From positions 1-47,171 of the forward strand of contig SVTK01000019.1 in NCBI GenBank assembly GCA_015063805.1: 47,171 bases of DNA, read 5' to 3'. Of this stretch, positions 43,501 through 47,171 are shown piece by piece. The position numbers were made by a program, and so were the translations under genes. Below the pieces are notes generated by a model. It searched no databases, was not told the DNA's origin, and saw only the letters and a list, made by a program, of their open reading frames with translations. Each line of letters starts with the position of its first letter. The first letter of the stretch is position 1. This stretch comes from Oscillospiraceae bacterium (GTDB lineage Bacteria > Bacillota > Clostridia > Oscillospirales > CAG-272).

Positions 43501-43576
43501 GATCAATTCCACGAAGCGCATCCACATGGCCGTCGCCGGCGGGATATTGCTTGGTGATTTGTTTGAGCTGGAGCAT
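40565..43576 (-). CDS. ABC transporter with ATPase fused to MacB/FtsX-type permease
   Basis: A 1003-residue protein. Residues 1-225 are an ATPase: Walker [10 protein letters not shown] at 38-46, MSGGQ signature and DIILADEP Walker B. A charged linker leads to a permease with one helix near residue 275 ([15 protein letters not shown]), a large extracellular domain of about 540 residues, and three C-terminal FtsX-type helices. MacB-like systems act mechanically or export peptides and lipids; substrate unknown. No membrane-fusion partner gene lies nearby. ATG 43576 is preceded by AAAGGGA; an in-frame start ten codons earlier has no site. Confidence 0.92.
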   Translation of the reverse strand: MLQLKQITKQYPAGDGHVDALRGIDLQFRKSEFVSILGPSGCGKTTMLNIIGGLDHYTEGDLIINGRSTKDFGDRDWDAYRNHSVGFIFQSYNLIPHQSVLQNVELALSLSGVGKTERRRRAIAALEEVGLSSQINKRPGEMSGGQMQRVAIARAIVNNPDIILADEPTGALDSETSLQVMEILKEIARDRLVIMVTHNPDLAEQYSTRIVRMLDGVITSDTAPLSAEEAEKEKALEQKTEEQEKKSRKSRPSLSPITSFGLSLKNLFTKKGRTALTSFAGSIGIIGIALIYAVSQGMTTYIDTVQEDTLSSYPITLEAQHMDLGSLMQTFMDAAESKTEHENDAVYQKPVVYDMLNAVNSLETKENDLASFKKYIEQKRGEEGSLLNHAVSGVQYTYGVDLQIFTKNTDGNVIRSDLQQMMRDLMIKHMGRNLAQNEGSGSSSNNNMMSMLSTTGTSMGLWQELLPGDNGNPVNPLLEKQYDVVWGTWPTQYNEIVLVLDSNNELDDITLYALGLIPESDIDRIAEAAVSGEHLDAGNRSWSYEEICGLEFRAVLYADCYTLDEASGLYTDMRESTAGMRYLYDNGTPLKVSGIIRPSENAVSSMITGSIGYTNLLTKYVIERADASAAVKAQKEDPHTDIFTGLPFQENSGSLTVEEKAAAFREHIENLNTAARGALYVRIMSIPAEEYVNAAVEKTMKMMNRETMEKTMTDALTAQMGMSRSELEGYITEMSDEDISAFFSQMIAEQTRAHYAQQKAAELALKSAEELADALEKALPTYSDEQCADYYEKALTFSSSTYKQNLRKMGCVDLENPATINLFASSFAEKDVIEEAIAEYNANKDELEQITYTDYIGLMMSSITTIINAITYVLIAFVAVSLVVSSIMIGVITLISVQERTKEIGILRAIGASKANVSGMFNAETVIIGFTSGLLGVLITYLLCIPINLILHHLTGINNLSAYLPIPTAVALVCISVLLTLISGIIPSRSAAKKDPVVALRTE

Positions 43577-43625
43577 ATTTTTTCCCTTTCTGCTGCGTGC
43601 TGACAAAAATATGTTTTATTTTAAT

Positions 43626-43655
43626 ATTTTACCATATCTTTATATAAATATGCAA
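43626..43655 (-). promoter_or_regulatory. Promoter of the fused ABC transporter
   Basis: Minus strand TTGCAT (complement of 43650-43655), 18 bases, TAAAAT (complement of 43626-43631), 50 bases before the ABC start. Confidence 0.55.
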
Positions 43656-43849
43656 GCCAACTTTGCTGATGGGTTGTAAAGGAAGTGTAAATAATTTGTT
43701 GTTTTTCTTTTTTGCGGGGCGGTATGATTTTACAAATAGTTGGAATTCGCATTGGAAAGTTTACAAGAAACACCATCTGAATAAAGTGTCAATTTGATGT
43801 AACGCACAGTGGTTGCGATTTTTGGTGTGTTCGGTTGCGGTATTTGGGC

Positions 43850-43878
43850 TTTACAACCTATCCTGAATATGGTAGAAT
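43850..43878 (+). promoter_or_regulatory. Promoter of the secreted repeat-stalk proteins
   Basis: TTTACA (43850-43855), 17 bases, TAGAAT (43873-43878). The palindrome at 43907-43926 would lie in the first bases of the transcript, about 20 bases after the start. Confidence 0.55.
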
Positions 43879-43906
43879 ATGCTATAACGTTGTGTGCAGA
43901 ATTATT

Positions 43907-43926
43907 GGAAGTACAGCTGTACTTCC
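43907..43926. repeat. Perfect 20-bp palindrome in the leader
   Basis: The half-site GGAAGTACAG and its exact complement meet with no spacer. As DNA it suits a dimeric regulator just downstream of the promoter; as RNA it would be a hairpin with no loop, so a DNA operator is the likelier reading. Confidence 0.85.
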
Positions 43927-43969
43927 GATGGATGCAGGCTACGGTGAATCTTCCCAAAGGAGAAAACTC

Positions 43970-45679
43970 ATGAAAAAGTACCTCTCTCTTGCACTTTGCC
44001 TGGTTATGCTGGTATCGATGTTCAGCGTATTTGCTGTACAGTCCTCCGCTGCAGGCCCCATGAAGGTGTACAACTTTGACGTGCCCAATGCCGCCAAGGA
44101 TGTCATCAAGGATGTAGATCTGACTACCCCCGGTTTCATCAGCAGCTTCATCGTCGGTAACGGCGGCGGCACCACCGTCACCTATGACGAGAAGGAAAAG
44201 GCCATCTGCATGGCTCCCGACTACACCAAGCCCGGTGTGGACACCCTGTTTGTTCAGCGCTTCACCTTGAGCTTTGGCAATGACGAGGCCGGTTTTGTTG
44301 GTGCTGACTATCCCTATGTGAAGATCAAGTTCAAGCTGGTCACCGAGAATGACCTGACCACCGTGATGCTCCGCGACTTCGATTGGGCCCGTTTCAATAT
44401 CATCTCCATTCCTGAGGTCAACACCTGGGTCGAGTATACCGCCGATTTCTCCGGGACGTCGTGGGAGGATGAGGTTTACGATGCAACCAAGGGTCTTTAC
44501 CTCCAGCTCCAGGCCATGGACTCCGGTTACAACACCTACGACGATACCGATTTCAAGCTTTACGTTCAGTACATCGCATTCTTCCAGAATGAGGACGATG
44601 CTGAGGCTTATCAGTACACCCCCACCGATCCCGCAACCCTGCCCGTGGCAGGGGGCAACGAGAACCCCAACGTGGGCGGCAACATCTATGTAATGCCCTT
44701 CAACGATCCCAAGACTGCTGCGCCTCTCCTTGCTGAGGGTGAGAAGTCTCCCTACGACTTCACCGTATACAGCGGTATCTTCCACAACGACGGCTTCGGT
44801 GCGCTGAAGTTCGACGAGCAGGAGAAGTCCCTCTATGTCACCGCTACCGACGGTGCAAAGTCTGTTTGCTCCCGTTTCACTATTACCGCTAACAGCGATC
44901 TTTCCGTTGTGGGCGGCGACTATCCCTACATTCAGTTTGCCTACAAGATGGTGAACTACACCAACCCCGAAAATGCTTCCTTCCGTATCCGTAACCAGTC
45001 CTGGCAGGACGTGAACCTGCTGGCAAAGGGCGAAGCTAAGAACGGTGAGTGGGTAACCGTCTCGCTGAAGGCTTCTGCACTGAGCGGCAACGCAACCTGG
45101 AAGACCAACAAGTTCGGTCCCGGCAACGCTCTCCGCTTCCAGATTGACGATACGGTCAACAACTTCAATGCAGCTTCTGATGCTCGTATCTACCTGAAGT
45201 ACATCGCCTTCTTTGAGAGAAAGGCCGATATGGATGTCTTCGATTTCGATAAGTACATCGCAGCACAGGGCGAGACTCCTGCAGAGACCACTGCAGCTCC
45301 CGCAACCACCGCGGCTCCTGCAACCACCGCGGCTCCTGCAACCACCGCAGCTCCTGCAACCACTGCAGCTCCTGCAACCACCGCAGCTCCCGCAACTACT
45401 GCGGCTCCTGCAACCACTGCAGCCCCCGCAACTACTGCGGCTCCCGCAACCACCGCAGCTCCCGCAACTACTGCGGCTCCTGCAACCACCGCAGCTCCTG
45501 CAACTACTGCAGCTCCTGCAACTACTGAAGCCCCCGCAACTACTGAGGCCCCTGCAACCACCGCGGCTCCTGTTGCTGAGGCAGAGGGGGGGGCGACCGG
45601 CATTATTATTGCAGTGGCTGCTGTAGTAATTGTTGCCGCAGTCGTTATCGTATTGATTGTCAAAAAGAAAAAGGCGTGA
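43970..45679 (+). CDS. Secreted, membrane-anchored protein with two modules and a Thr/Ala/Pro stalk
   Basis: A 569-residue surface protein of unknown function. A signal peptide ends near residue 28 (QSSAAG). Two related beta-rich modules follow: A (about 30-225) and B (about 240-435). Both share a DYPY strand motif, an aromatic-rich middle ([15 protein letters not shown]) and an end with YIAFF before an acidic helix. The pattern suggests a jelly-roll, carbohydrate-binding-like fold, by inference. Residues about 438-533 repeat Ala-Pro-Ala-Thr-Thr-Ala. A membrane helix (543-562) and a KKKK tail close it. No LPXTG motif. AAAGGAG precedes ATG 43970. Confidence 0.75.
   Translation: MKKYLSLALCLVMLVSMFSVFAVQSSAAGPMKVYNFDVPNAAKDVIKDVDLTTPGFISSFIVGNGGGTTVTYDEKEKAICMAPDYTKPGVDTLFVQRFTLSFGNDEAGFVGADYPYVKIKFKLVTENDLTTVMLRDFDWARFNIISIPEVNTWVEYTADFSGTSWEDEVYDATKGLYLQLQAMDSGYNTYDDTDFKLYVQYIAFFQNEDDAEAYQYTPTDPATLPVAGGNENPNVGGNIYVMPFNDPKTAAPLLAEGEKSPYDFTVYSGIFHNDGFGALKFDEQEKSLYVTATDGAKSVCSRFTITANSDLSVVGGDYPYIQFAYKMVNYTNPENASFRIRNQSWQDVNLLAKGEAKNGEWVTVSLKASALSGNATWKTNKFGPGNALRFQIDDTVNNFNAASDARIYLKYIAFFERKADMDVFDFDKYIAAQGETPAETTAAPATTAAPATTAAPATTAAPATTAAPATTAAPATTAAPATTAAPATTAAPATTAAPATTAAPATTAAPATTAAPATTEAPATTEAPATTAAPVAEAEGGATGIIIAVAAVVIVAAVVIVLIVKKKKA
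45285..45570 (+). repeat. 18-bp coding repeat (APATTA stalk)
   Basis: About fifteen copies of an 18-base unit encoding Ala-Pro-Ala-Thr-Thr-Ala, with third-position variation (GCTCCT/GCTCCC, ACC/ACT). Two copies near the end carry Glu in place of Ala. A likely O-glycosylatable stalk. Confidence 0.9.
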
Positions 45680-45715
45680 CGCTTTCTCTTCATAAAAAAA
45701 CAAAGGAGAATGATT

Positions 45716-47171
45716 ATGAAAAAACAGCTTTCCCTGGCACTTTGCTTGTTTATGCTTGTGTCTCTCTTCAGCATTTTTTCCGTTTCCTCCTCCGCTGCAG
45801 GCCCCATGATTGTGCTGAATTTTGACACACCCAACTCTGCGAAACCTGTGATCAAGAATCCTGATCTTCTGATGGATGCCTATGTGAGTAAGTTTACAGT
45901 TGGTGACAGCGACGGTATCATCACCTACGACGAAACCGAAAAGGCCATCTGCATGGCTCCTAATTATGCAAATACCGCAACCAAGGAACATTTCGTTCAG
46001 CGTGCCACCATCAACTTTATCTCCGATGATGCGGGCTTTGTTGGTGCCGACTATCCCTACGCCAAGATCAAGTTCAAGCTGGTGTCCGAGAACGATCTTA
46101 CCGATGTCATGCTTCGTGACTTCGGTTGGGGCCGTTTCAGCTTGATCGCTCTTCCCGAGGTTAACCAGTGGGTTGAGTATGTTGCTGACTTTTCCGGTAC
46201 TGCTTGGGAGGAGAAGACGTTTGATGCCGGCCACGGCCTCTATCTCCAGCTCCAGGCAATGGATTCGGGCTACAACACCTTTGACGAGCCCAACTTCAAG
46301 CTGTACGTTCAGTATATTGCCTTCTTCCAGAATGAAGACGATGCTGAGGCGTACACTTATACCCCCACCGATCCTGCGAAGATTCCCGTTGCCGGCGGCA
46401 ATGAGAATCCCAATCCCGGCGGTAATGTCTATGTGATGTCCTTCAACGATGCCAAGTATGCCAAGCCCCTCCTGGCTGAGGGTGAGAGCCTGGCCGACGA
46501 TGTGGACTTCTTCCTCCACAGCTGTTCTTTTGGTGCAGACAACTATGGTAAGTATGTCTATGATGAGGCTGAAAAGAGTTTCTACATCACGGCAACCGAT
46601 AAACTGGATTCAACTACCCAATCCCGCATGGTCATCAGCTGCAACGATCCCGAGCTGACGATTAAGGGTAACGATTATCCCTATATGCAGTTCGCCTACA
46701 AGATCGTAAACTATACCCCCAGCGCAGGTGCCTACATCCGTATCCGTACCCAGGACTGGTCCTACATCAAGGCAGTACCCGAAGGTCAGATCAAGACCGG
46801 TGAGTGGGTCACGGTTTCCGTCAAGGCAGCTGAGTGCGACGGTAATGCAAACTGGAGAGGCGTTAAGTTCAACGCTTCCAACGCCTTCCGCTTCCAGCTC
46901 GACGATACCGGCAGCAACCCCACTGCCAATGAAGATGCCCGTATCTATCTGAAGTATGTTGCCTTCTTCGAGAGAAAGGCTGATATGGATGCCTTCAACT
47001 ATGAGACCTATGCAGGCAACCCTGTAACGCCTTCCACTTCCGCTCCCGAAACCACCAAGGCTCCCGAGACCACCAAGGCTCCCGAGACCACCAAGGCTCC
47101 CGAGACCACCAAGGCTCCCGAGACCACCAAGGCTCCCGAGACCACCAAGGCTCCCGAGACCACCAAAGCTC
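45716..47171 (+). CDS. Paralogous secreted repeat-stalk protein, cut by window edge
   Basis: A partial copy (at least 485 codons) of the preceding gene. Signal peptide [16 protein letters not shown] with the same SSAAGPM cleavage region, the same two modules ([48 protein letters not shown]), then an Ala-Pro-Glu-Thr-Thr-Lys stalk running off the edge. AAAGGAG lies six bases before ATG 45716. The gap to the upstream stop is 36 bases without a terminator, so the two are probably one operon. The C-terminal anchor is outside the window. Confidence 0.8.
   Translation, partial: MKKQLSLALCLFMLVSLFSIFSVSSSAAGPMIVLNFDTPNSAKPVIKNPDLLMDAYVSKFTVGDSDGIITYDETEKAICMAPNYANTATKEHFVQRATINFISDDAGFVGADYPYAKIKFKLVSENDLTDVMLRDFGWGRFSLIALPEVNQWVEYVADFSGTAWEEKTFDAGHGLYLQLQAMDSGYNTFDEPNFKLYVQYIAFFQNEDDAEAYTYTPTDPAKIPVAGGNENPNPGGNVYVMSFNDAKYAKPLLAEGESLADDVDFFLHSCSFGADNYGKYVYDEAEKSFYITATDKLDSTTQSRMVISCNDPELTIKGNDYPYMQFAYKIVNYTPSAGAYIRIRTQDWSYIKAVPEGQIKTGEWVTVSVKAAECDGNANWRGVKFNASNAFRFQLDDTGSNPTANEDARIYLKYVAFFERKADMDAFNYETYAGNPVTPSTSAPETTKAPETTKAPETTKAPETTKAPETTKAPETTKAPETTKA
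47042..47171 (+). repeat. 18-bp coding repeat (APETTK stalk), nearly perfect
   Basis: Seven full units of 18 bases plus a partial one at the window edge. The middle five are identical at the DNA level; the first and last differ by one base each. The array continues beyond the window. Confidence 0.95.

Larger units (their letters stand above)
43577..43969. other. 393-base divergent intergenic region
   Basis: It holds the leftward ABC promoter, the rightward promoter of the secreted-protein genes, five copies of TTTACA or its complement TGTAAA (43675, 43686, 43729, 43760, 43850), and a perfect 20-bp palindrome (43907-43926). It is AT-rich, contains no convincing gene, and looks like a control region. 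Confidence 0.6.

Noticed and set aside
45285-45570. Regular repeat array that could be mistaken for a CRISPR array
   Set aside because: The 18-base units are directly joined without spacers, stay in frame and encode a Thr/Ala/Pro stalk. The same holds for 37205-37455 and 47042-47171.
43730-46519. Very long open frame on the minus strand opposite the two surface-protein genes
   Set aside because: It mirrors the repeats and codon bias of the plus-strand genes, has Cys/Arg/Gly low-complexity runs opposite the stalk, no ribosome binding site, and no family features.

Overview
The window looks like chromosomal DNA of a spore-forming Clostridia member, probably Oscillospirales/Ruminococcaceae-like. 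This is inferred from gene order and gene families, not from any database search. Most of it is GC-rich and densely packed with housekeeping genes. Supporting signs are the sporulation cluster (SpoVB/YabM, MazG, HU, RqcP, YabP, YabQ, DivIC), CdaA-CdaR, HemZ, WhiA, AGGAGG-type ribosome binding sites, and secreted proteins with Thr/Ala/Pro-rich stalks. No rRNA, tRNA, CRISPR array or intact insertion sequence was seen.

Layout. (1) 1-1330, AT-richer and probably foreign: the first bases of a leftward gene, preceded by a short leader-peptide ORF containing a hairpin and by a sigma-A promoter. This is an attenuator layout reminiscent of ribosomal-protection tetracycline-resistance genes. A degenerate ORF, a strong terminator and a TraX-family gene follow. 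(2) 1421-3761, leftward: cytidine deaminase, zinc-ribbon protein, ICMT-like membrane methyltransferase and an EamA transporter. (3) 3961-11468, rightward operon: SDR reductase, YjjG-type phosphatase, MurB, WhiA, DnaE and a membrane protein. (4) 11465-15845: a BofC-like protein (leftward), a class A penicillin-binding protein preceded by a possible coupled minicistron, a divergent TspO-like protein and a DUF4430-like lipoprotein. (5) 16027-19895: CdaA, CdaR and an FAD-dependent oxidoreductase. (6) 19922-26937: RseC-like protein, RecJ, RelA/SpoT, Dtd and HemZ. (7) 27021-27866: an AT-rich amidohydrolase that looks inserted. (8) 27936-31829: a GNAT protein, then nucleoside salvage with a uridine-kinase-like protein fused in frame to purine nucleoside phosphorylase, followed by MTA/SAH deaminase. 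(9) 31844-36302: the yabM-N-O-P-Q-divIC cluster with an HU gene inserted and a probable sigma-E promoter before yabP. (10) 36455-40511: a serine beta-lactamase-fold protein interrupted by a seven-residue repeat, a DUF6054-like protein, a YgjP-type metallopeptidase, a GNAT protein and an AlkD-like protein. (11) 40565-43576: a large ABC transporter with the ATPase fused to its permease. (12) 43970-47171: two tandem paralogous secreted proteins with duplicated modules and Thr/Pro repeat stalks; the second is cut by the window edge.

How the genes fit together. MurB, class A PBP, SpoVB/YabM, DivIC and the SxxK hydrolase serve the envelope. CdaA/CdaR and RelA handle nucleotide second messengers. 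RecJ, DnaE and the AlkD-like protein act on DNA. The fused kinase-PNP and MtaD form a purine/SAM by-product salvage unit. YabP/YabQ mark sporulation.

The observations I find most worth checking are the kinase-PNP fusion with an internal ribosome binding site, the repeat inserted inside a catalytic domain, the attenuator-like leader at the left edge, the minicistron ahead of the class A PBP, and the tandem repeat-stalk surface proteins behind a perfect 20-bp palindrome.
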